Of a stretch of 64,000 nucleotides of DNA, positions 20,145 to 30,804 are shown piece by piece. Below the pieces are notes generated by a model, which searched no databases, was not told the origin of the DNA, and saw nothing but the letters and a program-made list of their open reading frames with translations. A program made the position numbers and the translations under genes. This stretch comes from Myxococcota bacterium (lineage in GTDB: Bacteria > Myxococcota_A > UBA9160 > UBA4427): contig JAPKBZ010000014.1 of NCBI GenBank assembly GCA_028823175.1, forward strand, positions 1-64,000. Direction: 5' to 3'. The first letter of the stretch is position 1. Each line of letters starts with the position of its first letter.

Positions 20145-21557
20145 ATGAGCGGCAGAGGAGCCCACGTGGACGCAGAAGATGACGCAAGACGGGCCAGTGA
20201 CGAAATTGTACCGACCTATTCAGCCCGAGAACTCTCGGGACCGATCTCCCGGAATGAGATGTCCGCTCGGGGCATGGCTCCGAGACTCGCCTACCAGGTC
20301 ATCCACGACGAACTCCAGTTAGACGGGTTCTCCCTTCTTAATCTCGCCACCTTCGTCACCACATGGATGGAGCCCGAGGCCAAGCAGTTGATCAGCGAGA
20401 CCCTCGACAAGAACATGATCGACAAGGACGAATACCCCCAGACAGCGGAAATCGAGAAGCGCTGCGTTCGAATCCTTTCCAGCCTGTGGCATGCCAACCC
20501 CGACGAAAACCCGGTGGGCACCTCGACGATTGGATCCAGCGAGGCCTGCATGCTCGGCGGAATGGCCATGAAATGGAATTGGCGAGACCGCCAGCGCGCG
20601 GCGGGCAAACCCACGGATCGGCCGAATCTGGTGATGGGCGCCAATACCCAGATCTGCTGGCACAAATTCTGTCGCTACTGGGACATCGAGCCACGGGAGG
20701 TCACCTCAGAAGGCGATCGTTTTACGCTCAATGCCGAGGAAGCTGTCAAACTCATCGACGAAAATACCATCGGCGTCGTGGCCATCATGGGGAGCACTTT
20801 CGACGGCAGTTACGAGCCCGTTGCCGAACTCTCCGATGCCCTGGATGAGCTGGAGAAAAAGACGGGTTTGGATATCCCGATCCACGTGGATGGGGCGAGT
20901 GGCGGATTCGTAGCCCCCTTCATTCAGCCCGATCTCGAGTGGGATTTCCGGGTTCCTCGCGTGAAGTCGATTAACACCTCAGGTCACAAATACGGGCTGG
21001 TCTATCCCGGCGTGGGTTGGATTGTTTTCCGAGGCAAGACCGAACTTCCCGAAGATCTGATCTTCCATGTCAAATACCTCGGAGGAGACATGATCGACTT
21101 TTCGATCAACTTCTCGCGCCCGGGGAGCCAGGTCATCGCCCAGTACTACAATTTTCTCCGACTCGGCCTCGATGGGTACGCCCGAATTCAGCAGTCCTGC
21201 CAGGACGTGGCGCTCTACCTCTCGGGCGCGATCGGCGAACTGGGTCCCTTTGAATTGATCTCGCGCGGGGACGATATCCCGGTCTTTTGCTGGAAGATGA
21301 ATGAGGACTACGCGAAGAACGCGAGTTTTTCGCTCTACGATCTCGCGGATCGACTGCGCCAACGCGGCTGGCTCGTTCCCGCCTACCCCATGCCCAAGAA
21401 TCGCGAAGATCTCATCGTGCAGAGGGTCGTCGTCAAGGAAGATTTCAGCCGAGATATGGCGGACCGCCTCCTTGAAGACATCAAATCGGCGGTGGATTAT
21501 TTCGAAGCCCAGCCCAATCTCAAGAAGAAGGACGACGGCAGCCACTTCAGCCACTGA
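20145..21557 (+). CDS. gadB: Glutamate decarboxylase (PLP-dependent)
   Basis: MAPRLAYQVIHDELQLDGFSLLNLATFVTTWM...GTSTIGSSEACMLGGMAMKWNWR...SINTSGHKYGLVYPGVGW. Confidence 0.92.
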   Translation: MSGRGAHVDAEDDARRASDEIVPTYSARELSGPISRNEMSARGMAPRLAYQVIHDELQLDGFSLLNLATFVTTWMEPEAKQLISETLDKNMIDKDEYPQTAEIEKRCVRILSSLWHANPDENPVGTSTIGSSEACMLGGMAMKWNWRDRQRAAGKPTDRPNLVMGANTQICWHKFCRYWDIEPREVTSEGDRFTLNAEEAVKLIDENTIGVVAIMGSTFDGSYEPVAELSDALDELEKKTGLDIPIHVDGASGGFVAPFIQPDLEWDFRVPRVKSINTSGHKYGLVYPGVGWIVFRGKTELPEDLIFHVKYLGGDMIDFSINFSRPGSQVIAQYYNFLRLGLDGYARIQQSCQDVALYLSGAIGELGPFELISRGDDIPVFCWKMNEDYAKNASFSLYDLADRLRQRGWLVPAYPMPKNREDLIVQRVVVKEDFSRDMADRLLEDIKSAVDYFEAQPNLKKKDDGSHFSH

Positions 21558-21613
21558 TCGAGGTTGGCTTGCCTGAGCGAGTGCGGCTGATCTGAACCCG
21601 CACTCGCTTTGGG

Positions 21614-21691
21614 CCTAGCCTCGGGTTTGCGGCGCCTAGCCTCGGGTTTGCGGCGATAGAGGCAGATAGAGGCGATAGAGGCAGATAGAGG
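21614..21691. repeat. Compound short tandem repeats: 21-bp x2 then GATAGAGG x4
   Basis: CCTAGCCTCGGGTTTGCGGCG x2 (21614, 21635); GATAGAGG at 21655, 21665, 21674, 21684. Confidence 0.85.
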
Positions 21692-21705
21692 AAAAGGGAA
21701 CGCGC

Positions 21706-22221
21706 CTAGAAGCTTGCGTCCAAGAGGCCGCCATCGCTGAGTTGGCACTTCCCGGTTCCCCCACCCGGAATGCCATGCTCGGTGTTCGCCAGGGTAAAGC
21801 GGCAACGCGCCTTGCCCCCTCGATTCCCATTGAGCCCGGAGACCACGTGGCCGTCGTAGTGGCTGACCCAGAAGGAAACTCCCCAGCCTGGCTCGAACCA
21901 GGGGTTGACGCCGGTCACCGACCTCGAATCGTAGATTCCGTCATCCCAGAGGCCATAGAGAGACTGTGCCGCAACGTGGCTCGTGGTCTTCTCGATCAGC
22001 ATGTAGGGCCCGACATAGCGCTGGCCCCCACGGCCGAGGGTAAACGTCATGCTTCCGGTGATGAAAGACTCGGACTCCCAGGCGATCATCACCTTCTGGG
22101 GTTGGTCCTTGGATTTCGCCGGGGGCTTCCAATCCGCGGTCATGATTCCCGTCTGGGGCGAGTACGCGCACATGGCTAGGCCAAGGCTCAGCGAGGCGAG
22201 AAGGGCATGATGTTTTCGCAT
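21706..22221 (-). CDS. Secreted hypothetical protein
   Basis: Signal peptide-like N-terminus MRKHHALLASLSLGLAMCAYS. Confidence 0.6.
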   Translation of the reverse strand: MRKHHALLASLSLGLAMCAYSPQTGIMTADWKPPAKSKDQPQKVMIAWESESFITGSMTFTLGRGGQRYVGPYMLIEKTTSHVAAQSLYGLWDDGIYDSRSVTGVNPWFEPGWGVSFWVSHYDGHVVSGLNGNRGGKARCRFTLANTEHGIPGGGTGKCQLSDGGLLDASF

Positions 22222-22414
22222 GATCGATAGCGTCCTCTAGAGCCGGCAGTCGCGCCCAGCGCAGTTGCTCCCCGAGCCGACTATGGGGCTCGAAGTTCCG
22301 CGAGAGTTGATGCCCGAACACGACATAGTTTCCCGCCGACGATTAGGATACCCTGCTTCTCGCGATTTGGTACGCGCCCAGGTAAGCGACTTCTCGAGTT
22401 TTCAGGAGGCCTAA

Positions 22415-23800
22415 ATGAAGACCGAACTCTGGCAACTCTCCGCCTCAGCCCTCGCTCAGTTGATCAGGCAGCGCGAGGCCTCGAGTCGAGAGGTCGTCGA
22501 GGCTCACCTGACCAGGATCGAAGCGGTCAACCCCCAACTCAACGCGATCACGGTGGTGCTCGCCGAGTCCGCCCGGGAAGCGGCGGACCTCGCCGATCGA
22601 ACGGAGCCCACCGGGCCGCTGCACGGCGTTCCCTTTACGGTGAAAGAGAATATCGACTGCGTGGGCTCGGCCACCACAGACGGCCTCGCCCTGCGCGTCG
22701 ACGCCATGCCCGCGCTGGACGCACCGGTGGTCGAGCGCATGAAGGCCGCGGGGGGCATCCCCCTGGCCAGGACCAACCTGCCCGAAATGGGCCTGCGCGT
22801 GAGTACCGACAACCCACTCCGGGGCCTGACCCTAAACCCCTGGAATGCCGAACTGACCGCGGGCGGCTCGAGCGGGGGCGAGGGGTCGGCCCTGGCCAGC
22901 GGCATGAGTCCCCTGGGCCTAGGCAACGATATCGGCGGATCCCTGCGAAACCCCGCCTTTTGCTGCGGGATCGCCAGCCTCAAGCCTTCCCCGGGACGAG
23001 TCCCCCACGCCGCCTGTATCGATCCCACCGATGGGGGCATCGCCTTCCAGGTGATGGCCGTCCATGGGCCCATGGCGCGGCACGTGGAGGATCTCCGATT
23101 GGCCTACACGGTTCTCTCAGGCCGGCATTTTCGCGATCCGGAATCGGTAGATGCCCCGCTCCGGGGCCCCGCCTGTAAAAAACGAGTGGCGCTGGTGAGC
23201 GAGCTTCCGGGCTTTGATTTACCCGAATCCACCGGGGTTGCGCTTCGTCGGGCGGGAGAGGCTCTGGCCGATCAGGGTTTCGAAATCGTCGACGCTGCGC
23301 CTCCGGAACTCGAGAGGGTCCACGAGATCTGGGGCCTGATACTCACCATGGATTTCGAGCCCATGCTCCCCGAACTCGCCCACGTGATGTCCGAAGGTCC
23401 CCTCGAAATGCTTCGTATCATCTGCCAAAAATACCCCCCGAGTTCGGTGCGGCTTCCGGATGTGCACGCCGAGCGACGCCGGCTCAGCCGGCTTTGGTCC
23501 GAATTCTTCCAGGACTTCCCCATCCTCATCAGCCCCACGTGGACCGATCGCCCGTTTAGGCACGGTGCCGATCTAGAGGGTGTGGCTGGCGCCGAACTCG
23601 TTTCGGACCGCCTGCGCTTCATCACGCCGGCGAATGTGCTCGGGCTGCCCGCCGCGGCGATTCCCACGGGCCTCCACGAGGGTCAACCCACCGGGGTCCA
23701 GGTCTACGCCGACCGCTGGCGGGAGGACCTGACCCTGGACGCAGCGGAGGCCATTGAATCCGCCCTGGGCCGCATCACACCCGTCGACCCCATGGCCTGA
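22415..23800 (+). CDS. Amidase signature family protein
   Basis: GVPFTVKENIDCVGSATTDGL...NPWNAELTAGGSSGGEGSALASGMSPLGLGNDIGGSLRNPA. Confidence 0.92.
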   Translation: MKTELWQLSASALAQLIRQREASSREVVEAHLTRIEAVNPQLNAITVVLAESAREAADLADRTEPTGPLHGVPFTVKENIDCVGSATTDGLALRVDAMPALDAPVVERMKAAGGIPLARTNLPEMGLRVSTDNPLRGLTLNPWNAELTAGGSSGGEGSALASGMSPLGLGNDIGGSLRNPAFCCGIASLKPSPGRVPHAACIDPTDGGIAFQVMAVHGPMARHVEDLRLAYTVLSGRHFRDPESVDAPLRGPACKKRVALVSELPGFDLPESTGVALRRAGEALADQGFEIVDAAPPELERVHEIWGLILTMDFEPMLPELAHVMSEGPLEMLRIICQKYPPSSVRLPDVHAERRRLSRLWSEFFQDFPILISPTWTDRPFRHGADLEGVAGAELVSDRLRFITPANVLGLPAAAIPTGLHEGQPTGVQVYADRWREDLTLDAAEAIESALGRITPVDPMA

Positions 23801-23855
23801 GCCCCTCGTCGCCTGAGGCCGGGGCTGGATCTGGGTCTGGGTCTGGGTGGGGGGG

Positions 23856-24524
23856 CTACTCGAAATTATTCCCAGGCGATTCTCCGCCCAGTTCTTTGAC
23901 CCACCGCTGGGCCTGGTCGACCTCGCGCTGAGCCGACTCCTTTTTGTCGTAGAGCAGGATCCGGGCCTTACCGGTGGGGTAATCACGACGCATCATATTG
24001 CCCACCGCCGTGTTGGCGGCCTCGAGCCCGGATTGGGCGCGCAGGAGCATCGCCTTCGCTTGGGAGAGGCTCTGGGGCCGAGGGGCGATCAGGTCCGGGT
24101 TCTGGCCCGAATCGTCTCCCCACTGGTAGCCGCCGGGGTTCGGGGGCGAGTCGCTGAGCGGTTCGGTGCCCACGGTGAGGGAGTCGGGAGAAACGCCGGT
24201 GCCCCGGATAGCGTCCGGGGCGTGGGAGCCCACGGAATTGGGCAGAGCGGAGGGGGCGACCATCATGTTGTTCGGATTTTCGGTGCCCACGGTGAGGGCA
24301 TCGGGGTTCTCGGTATTGACTACAGCCCCGTCGTCGTCGCTCCCCTCATCCCCGGCCATCTCGCTGAAACTCCCCTGAGCCCAAACCGGGATCGATCCGA
24401 ATAAATAGACCGCGACCACGGCCACGCCCATGAGGCGCACCCATCGGTGCCAGACCGAGGAATTTTCGGCCCCGAGGGGAATTCTGCCGTCGTCCGGCTG
24501 GACGCTCTCGCTCTCGGTTTGCAT
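23856..24524 (-). CDS. Hypothetical single-TM/exported protein with internal TVGTE repeats
   Basis: LMGVAVVAVYLFGSIPVWAQ; ALTVGTENPNN and SLTVGTEPL. Confidence 0.5.
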   Translation of the reverse strand: MQTESESVQPDDGRIPLGAENSSVWHRWVRLMGVAVVAVYLFGSIPVWAQGSFSEMAGDEGSDDDGAVVNTENPDALTVGTENPNNMMVAPSALPNSVGSHAPDAIRGTGVSPDSLTVGTEPLSDSPPNPGGYQWGDDSGQNPDLIAPRPQSLSQAKAMLLRAQSGLEAANTAVGNMMRRDYPTGKARILLYDKKESAQREVDQAQRWVKELGGESPGNNFE

Positions 24525-24802
24525 CGCTGCTCCTTCTATCCATTTGCGCCGCGGCTTTATCTCGCCTGGCCCCGCTGAAATGCAGTTGGGGTGCGCACAG
24601 GGTAGTCTAAGAAACCTGACGAATCTAAGGGATGGAAAGCACGAAAAACGCCTGCCCGGCCCCCGCGGGCACCCCGGAGCCGGCCCAAAAAAATCTGACC
24701 CGATCCCCCCGTCGATGCCGACTCACTCTGCATAGGTCATCAAAGAGCGTCGGAATTCCAGAGGTGTTGTGGGCCCGTCGCTCCGCAAAAAAAAGGGAAA
24801 AA

Positions 24803-25804
24803 ATGCCCCTGTTCATGATCGGAATGCAGCGAAGCGGATCGAACCTGTTGAGGTTGATGCTCAACCAGCTCCCTTCAATTGCGGCGCCCCACCCTCCCCA
24901 TATTCTCGAGCGTCTGGGGCCCTTTGAGTCTTTGTACGGCGACCTTTCCGACGATGGAAATTTCCTCGGCCTGATCGACGACGTCTGTCGACTGGTGGAG
25001 ACGAATCCGGTCCGGTGGGAATCGGTGAACCTCGATCGCAAAGCCATCGCGGAGTCCTGCATCGAGCGATCCCTGATCGCGGTCTACGGCCGGGTTCACG
25101 ACTGTTTGGCTTCCGAGTGGGGGGCCGATGACTGGCTGTGCAAGAGCATGGCCAATGTTCACTACCTCGACGAAATCGAGCGCTATTTCGGGGAGAGCGC
25201 GCGATACATTTTTCTCTACCGAGATGGCCGGGATGTCGCGCTTTCGTTCCGAAAGGCCCTGATCGGTGACAAGACTTTCTACCACCTCGGGAAATCATGG
25301 CACGAGACCCAGCAACTCGCCCTGGATCTTCGGGCTCGAGTCGATCCCCAACAGTTTTTCGGGATCAGCTACGAGGAACTGGTGGCCGATCCCGAAGCCG
25401 TCCTGCGCCGTCTCTGCCGCTTCCTGGGCACGGAGTACAGCCCCTCGATGATGAATTTTCATGAATCTCAGGAGGCGAGCCGTACCGCAGTCACGGGCCT
25501 GTGGTCCAACGTGAGCCGGCCGGTGAACCAGGCGAATTGTGCGAAATTCTTGAATGAACTGGGCCCCCAGGAGATCGAACTCTTCGAACAGGTCGCTGGG
25601 GACTCTCTGGACGCCCTCGACTACCCGCGCTATTTCGTTGAGTCCGGGTCCGAGAAAAATCTGTCTCAAGCTAGGCTGGCCGCGCTGGACTCTGAGAACG
25701 AGCGACTCAAAGAAGCCGCAGTCCGCAACTCGGATCCCAAGGACCTTGAACTTCGCCAACCCCAGGCAGAATTGATGAACTCCATTCAAGCCCGCTTCGC
25801 TTAG
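24803..25804 (+). CDS. Sulfotransferase family protein
   Basis: MPLFMIGMQRSGSNLLRLMLNQLP (PAPS-binding loop) ... RYIFLYRDGRDVALSFRKAL...ISYEELVADPEAVLRRLCRFLG. Confidence 0.88.
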   Translation: MPLFMIGMQRSGSNLLRLMLNQLPSIAAPHPPHILERLGPFESLYGDLSDDGNFLGLIDDVCRLVETNPVRWESVNLDRKAIAESCIERSLIAVYGRVHDCLASEWGADDWLCKSMANVHYLDEIERYFGESARYIFLYRDGRDVALSFRKALIGDKTFYHLGKSWHETQQLALDLRARVDPQQFFGISYEELVADPEAVLRRLCRFLGTEYSPSMMNFHESQEASRTAVTGLWSNVSRPVNQANCAKFLNELGPQEIELFEQVAGDSLDALDYPRYFVESGSEKNLSQARLAALDSENERLKEAAVRNSDPKDLELRQPQAELMNSIQARFA

Positions 25805-25837
25805 CGAACGCCAAGGGCCGCGAACGACTGAAAGATA

Positions 25838-27079
25838 ATGCTGGCCCAGGGCGATAAAATCCGAGTACGCGAAGCCGAGGAAGTTGGACTTCTCTTTCTG
25901 GCCTGGACATTTCTGCGCATCGGCGCCACGGCTTTCGGCGGCTTCATGGCCCTCGTGTCCGTGGTCCAGACGATCGTCGTCGATCGAAAGAAATGGCTGC
26001 GAACCGAGGAGATGCTCGACGGAGTATCCCTAGCCACAATCCTCCCCGGACCCGTTGCGATCAATGTCGTCGCCTACGTCGGTTACAAGCTCAGGGGTGG
26101 GCTCGGAGCCCTCGTTTGTGCCACCGCGGTGGTCCTGCCCTCGTTTCTTCTCCTCGTCGCGTTCACCATCGCCTACCTGGAATGGGGCGAGATCCCCGTC
26201 GTGGACAAGGCCCTGATGGGGTTCATCCCGGCGGTGGCCGCCATTATTCTCAATGCGGCCTGGGGTATGCGCATCAAGGCGCTGGGGGGTTGGCTCGAGA
26301 TCGTCTTGGCGATCCTGGCGTGTTTTCTGATGATCCTCGTCGGTGGCTTCTATTTAACCCTGGGCATCGTGCTGGGCGCTGGCGGCATCGGATTGTTGGC
26401 TTTTCGCCGGGCGAGCCCCTCGGCGCAAGACCGAGATTCTGGACGGGAACCGCTTCCGGACGCCCCTGGGCCACCGGGTTCGCTCCTGAGTTGGCTGATT
26501 CCATCGGCCCTCCTCACCCTTTTTCTGGGACTCTTCGTGATTCGTCCGCCCGGGATCGAAGCCAGTCCCCCGGCTGAACTCTTCGTGACTTTTTCGGGGA
26601 TGAGCTTGATGCTCTTTGGCGGGGGATTCGTCTTCATCCCCCTGATCCAGGAAATCGTCGTGGACGGACTGCACTGGGTCTCCCAGGCAGAATTCGCCAG
26701 CGCCATTGCCCTGGGCCAGATCACGCCCGGGCCGATCCTCATCAGCGCCACGTTCATCGGTTACAAGGTCTACGGCCTACTGGGTGCGTTCCTCGCCACC
26801 TTCGGCATCTTCTTCCCCCCCGCGCTCCTGATGGTGACCGCCTCGAGGGCTCTGGATCGGATAAACCACTCCCAATTGATCCAAAACGCTCTTCGGGGGA
26901 TACGCGCCGCGGTGGTTGGGCTGATCGTCGCCGCCGCGATCGTCGTCGGCCAGAGCGCTGCTTGGGATTGGGCCACCCTGGTCATCTTTCTCTCAACCCT
27001 CGTCGGGCTGATTCGCTTCAAGATTGACGTGGCCTGGCTCATCCCCGCCGCTGGACTGCTGGGGGTGCTCCTCCACTGA
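25838..27079 (+). CDS. chrA: Chromate transporter (CHR family, two-domain)
   Basis: LRIGATAFGGFMALVSVVQ...ILPGPVAINVVAYVGYKLRGGLGAL and repeated GQITPGPILISATFIGYKVYGLLGAFLAT. Confidence 0.9.
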   Translation: MLAQGDKIRVREAEEVGLLFLAWTFLRIGATAFGGFMALVSVVQTIVVDRKKWLRTEEMLDGVSLATILPGPVAINVVAYVGYKLRGGLGALVCATAVVLPSFLLLVAFTIAYLEWGEIPVVDKALMGFIPAVAAIILNAAWGMRIKALGGWLEIVLAILACFLMILVGGFYLTLGIVLGAGGIGLLAFRRASPSAQDRDSGREPLPDAPGPPGSLLSWLIPSALLTLFLGLFVIRPPGIEASPPAELFVTFSGMSLMLFGGGFVFIPLIQEIVVDGLHWVSQAEFASAIALGQITPGPILISATFIGYKVYGLLGAFLATFGIFFPPALLMVTASRALDRINHSQLIQNALRGIRAAVVGLIVAAAIVVGQSAAWDWATLVIFLSTLVGLIRFKIDVAWLIPAAGLLGVLLH

Positions 27080-27207
27080 TGCGCCAAGGCGCGGCCCCCG
27101 TATGGCAAGGCCCCTGGGTGCACTAGAATGGCGAGCCCAGCCATCGAAGAGCGAGCCCGCTTCCCTCTTAGACCGGGTCCCACCGACCCCCCGGAGAGAT
27201 CGCCGAA

Positions 27208-30200
27208 TTGCGTCGCGTAGCCACTTGGACCCTCGGAATCCTGCTCGTCACGGCGCTCGCCGTTGCCTTGGCGCTTCAATCCGTGAATCTCCCAGGCCTT
27301 CGCGTGCGCCTGGCCCAGGAGTTGTCCCAAGCAACGGGCTACCCCATCGAGATCACCGGAGAGCTCGCCCTCGGCCTCTTCCCCCATCCCGGGGTGAGCG
27401 CGGGCGGAGTCCGTATCGCCAGCCCCCTTCCCGACCAGCCCCACCCTTTGATCGAAGCCAAGAGACTCGACATTCGTCTCGCCCTACTCGCCAGCCTGCG
27501 TCATGGAAGCGTGCGCCTACAAGCGATCGAGCTCGAGGACGTGGATCTCTGGTTGCGTCGAGACGCCAACGGCCAGGAAAACTGGAGCCCTCCCGAGGAG
27601 ACGAACGCTCCTTCCCACGCTCCTCCTCACCCGGCTACTCCGGGCTCCCCTTCCCTTGAGCCGACCGTCGACCCCACGCCTCGCCAGCTCGATATCGTGA
27701 ATATGAGAGTTCACTTTTTCGAAGCGGCCGCCGATCGGTCCTCGCTCCTCGAGCTCTCCCGGGTCGATCTGTCGCGCGCGCACAAGGGCGCTCCGGTCAA
27801 CTACCACTTCGATGGCAAGCTCGATTCAGAGGCCTTTGAGTTCGCGGGGACGGTCACCCCCGACACGACCCGCCCGCCTTCCCAGCCTCGACGCTGGTCC
27901 GTCGAAACCACACTCTCGATGAAGGGGACGGGCACCCGCCTCAGCGTCCAAGGCGTCAGTGGCGTTCTCCCCGACCTCAGCGCCCTGAGTCTGGCTCTCA
28001 CCCTCGAGAGCGATGAGCCCCTGAAACTCGCTCACGGGCTCGGGGTCCCGGGGCTCGGGGCGTGGTCCGATGTCCTTGGCCCGATCAAGCTCACTGGCCA
28101 GGTTCTTGGAAGCGGACCCGAATCCCTCCGGATCAAGGATGCCGTCCTCTCGGGGGGCCGCAAGGAACTCCTCGAACTGAAAATCTCGGGCAGCGTGGCC
28201 GATATTCTCTCGGGTACGGGGCTCGAGTTTGACGTGTCCCTCGATAGTCCGAATCTCGGTCCCGTGCTGGCCCCTCTTGAACTGGGCGTCGCCCAGGTCG
28301 GTGCCTCGCGAATCCGGGCGAAGCTCCGGGGCAGTGCCGATGCCCCTCGAGTCGAGAGCCTCGAAATGACCCTCAGTGCGAAGAACGGGCTCGATCTACA
28401 CCTTCGTGGAGAGCTCGATTACTCGAGTGGAGGATTCCACGGCGGGGTCGACCTCACCCTCGACGGCCCCGACCTTCAGGCCGTTTCCGATTATCTCCTG
28501 AGTCTGCGCCCCTCCCGGGACAAGGCGCTCCGCGCAAAATTCGGCGAATTGAAAGCGCGGCCTATGATCCAGCACCTGCTCGCGCTGCACCCTCTTGAGG
28601 TCACGGGTCGCCTGAGTTCGAACGGGTCGGATTGGTCCCTGAGCAAGCTCGACGGCAAGCTCGGGTCGGCCGGGGGCGATGGGGTCGAGGTTTCGGGCCA
28701 GGCATCCAAACTCTGGCCCACACTTGACCAGCTGGCTTTGACGCTGCGCGGCCATCTCGTCACCCCCGCCCACTTACTGAGCCAGGTGAGCGACACCCTC
28801 GATGCCGTCGAGCGGGTCGAGGCCGAGGCTGTCCTCTCCATGAGCCATGGGCAGGCCCCGGCGCTCCGAGACCTGAAGCTTTCGGTGGGAATGGCGAATT
28901 CGGTGGAAATCGAGGCCCGGGGCAAACTCATTCTCGCGGAGCAGGCGGCCGACCAGAGGGGGCAACTCGCGCTCTCCGTAAAGGCCCCCGATCTTGCCGC
29001 CGTGGGGAAGGTCTGGGGAGGTACGCTGCCCGCTTTGGGGCCCTTCTTGCTCAGGGGTGACCTCGCTGGAACTTTAGACCGTCTCGAACTCACGGGGCTG
29101 GTGGGCCAACTCGGAAGCGAATCCCTTCGAGGACAGGGAAATTACGCCGGGGGCGGGCCGGTACCGGTCTTCGACCTCGAACTGCAATGGGCACAGATCG
29201 ACCTTGTCCGGTGGGGCCTGGGCGGGGCTGGCAAGCCGGGCGAGAGCACCGGGGCAGGCTCGGGTCCGGCTAAACCGAGCGACGAGGCCGAGCCGGGGCA
29301 AGCCACGCCCTTCCGCTTGGAACCGGCTCAGCTGGCCTGGCTCTCCAAAACCAAGGGGCACGTGGCTTTGGAGGTGGGCCAGCTGACCCTGAGCGACCAG
29401 TGGGTTGCCCAGGAACTCAGCGCCAGCTTCGACTGGTCCGGGGGCGTCCTCCGTGGCCCCACGCTCGATATGCATTGGCCCGAGGGCAAGCTCTCCCTAC
29501 GCGGTGAGTTGGACGCACGCGAGCCCGCACCCGCCCTCGCCCTCGGGTTCGCGGGAAATGGTTTTCCCCTGGGCAGCTTCGTGCGCTGGGGGGGGTATCC
29601 CGATCTCGGGACGGGCCTCGTGGATGCGACCCTGCATCTCTCGGGTCGCGGATCCGATTTGCCCGCCCTGGAGAAGAGCCTCGCCGGCGGCCTTCTGATC
29701 GAGATTGGGCACGGAAAGGTATCGGCCCGATACGCCGACGCCGTCGCGCTCTCCCTGCATATCAAGCCCCAGACTGGCGACGTTCCCATGAACTGCCTGA
29801 TCGCTGCGCTTCACATCGAGAAGGGAATCGCGCACACGGACGCACTGCTTTGGGACACCCCAGAGAAGCAAGTTCGAGGCATGGGCTTCGTGAACATTCC
29901 CGAGCGGAGCATGGACATCCTTTTCCGGCCCCACCTCAAGCAGACCCTCGCCACGGCGATCACTGCGGCCGTACGCGTCAAGGGACCGCTGGGCGACCTG
30001 AGCCTGAGGCCCGAACCCCTCCAGACCGCGACCGACCTGACCCGAGGCCTCCTGGGCCGCGCGGTTCGCGTTGTGGCCAAGGTTTCGCCCCAGATCTCCG
30101 ATGCGGTCAAGGACCTCGGCGCCGGTACGGACAGGGCCTTCAGCGCCACCGGCCTCGATGTTTCCGTGGTGGAAACATTGCTGGGCGAAGATGTCACGTG

Positions 30201-30300
30201 TACGTCGGTCAGGAATAAAAGTACGGTTGTCCAACTCAATACCTACACCCCGGCCCAACACTTCCCCGTGGTCGCGCCGAAAAAGAGACCTCTCCAATAA
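27208..30300 (+). CDS. AsmA family protein
   Basis: Single N-terminal TM then GYPIEITGELALGLFPHPGVSAGGVRIA; C-terminal SMDILFRPHLKQT; TTG start. Confidence 0.85.
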   Translation: MRRVATWTLGILLVTALAVALALQSVNLPGLRVRLAQELSQATGYPIEITGELALGLFPHPGVSAGGVRIASPLPDQPHPLIEAKRLDIRLALLASLRHGSVRLQAIELEDVDLWLRRDANGQENWSPPEETNAPSHAPPHPATPGSPSLEPTVDPTPRQLDIVNMRVHFFEAAADRSSLLELSRVDLSRAHKGAPVNYHFDGKLDSEAFEFAGTVTPDTTRPPSQPRRWSVETTLSMKGTGTRLSVQGVSGVLPDLSALSLALTLESDEPLKLAHGLGVPGLGAWSDVLGPIKLTGQVLGSGPESLRIKDAVLSGGRKELLELKISGSVADILSGTGLEFDVSLDSPNLGPVLAPLELGVAQVGASRIRAKLRGSADAPRVESLEMTLSAKNGLDLHLRGELDYSSGGFHGGVDLTLDGPDLQAVSDYLLSLRPSRDKALRAKFGELKARPMIQHLLALHPLEVTGRLSSNGSDWSLSKLDGKLGSAGGDGVEVSGQASKLWPTLDQLALTLRGHLVTPAHLLSQVSDTLDAVERVEAEAVLSMSHGQAPALRDLKLSVGMANSVEIEARGKLILAEQAADQRGQLALSVKAPDLAAVGKVWGGTLPALGPFLLRGDLAGTLDRLELTGLVGQLGSESLRGQGNYAGGGPVPVFDLELQWAQIDLVRWGLGGAGKPGESTGAGSGPAKPSDEAEPGQATPFRLEPAQLAWLSKTKGHVALEVGQLTLSDQWVAQELSASFDWSGGVLRGPTLDMHWPEGKLSLRGELDAREPAPALALGFAGNGFPLGSFVRWGGYPDLGTGLVDATLHLSGRGSDLPALEKSLAGGLLIEIGHGKVSARYADAVALSLHIKPQTGDVPMNCLIAALHIEKGIAHTDALLWDTPEKQVRGMGFVNIPERSMDILFRPHLKQTLATAITAAVRVKGPLGDLSLRPEPLQTATDLTRGLLGRAVRVVAKVSPQISDAVKDLGAGTDRAFSATGLDVSVVETLLGEDVTCTSVRNKSTVVQLNTYTPAQHFPVVAPKKRPLQ

Positions 30301-30474
30301 CCGGGCCCTGGGAAAGCGGCGGGGCCATCCCGGCGACGCCAGCCCCACATTTTTTTGGGCCGCCCTGGGATTCGATTTTCCGCCGTCACGAGGTGACAAG
30401 GCCCGGGCGCGCCGCCTATGCTCTACTCCGGCGACCCTGCTGGGCCGCCCGACGAGAGAAAGGGCGAACGACAA

Positions 30475-30786
30475 ATGGCTCTACTGGCTCCCAAATGCGA
30501 TCGATGCGGAAGACGAACCCGGAAGACCCAAGAAGACAAGCCTATCTGTGAGGCGTGCGCCGAGGAGATGGACCTCATCGTCCAGGCCGGATACGAGGTC
30601 GATCGACTTTGCCCCGTCGACGGAACCGCCATGAAGAAGGAGGTGGCGCATATGTTGGTCATCGACCGGTGCCCGAAATGCAGCGGAGCCTGGCTCGACG
30701 GCGGAGAACTCGAGCGCCTCAAAGAAGGGGTCCAGATGGAGGCCGTGCTTGCCACCACCCGCGGGCTGACTTCGCCTCTCATCTGA
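30475..30786 (+). CDS. zf-TFIIB-type zinc ribbon protein
   Basis: CPVDGTAMKKEVAHMLVIDRCPKCSGAWLDGGELERL. Confidence 0.8.
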   Translation: MALLAPKCDRCGRRTRKTQEDKPICEACAEEMDLIVQAGYEVDRLCPVDGTAMKKEVAHMLVIDRCPKCSGAWLDGGELERLKEGVQMEAVLATTRGLTSPLI

Positions 30787-30804
30787 TCCGCTGAGCCCGT
30801 CCTC

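Noticed and set aside
23820-23855. TCTGGG hexanucleotide run
   Set aside because: Only about 3 clean copies; too short to stress as a separate finding
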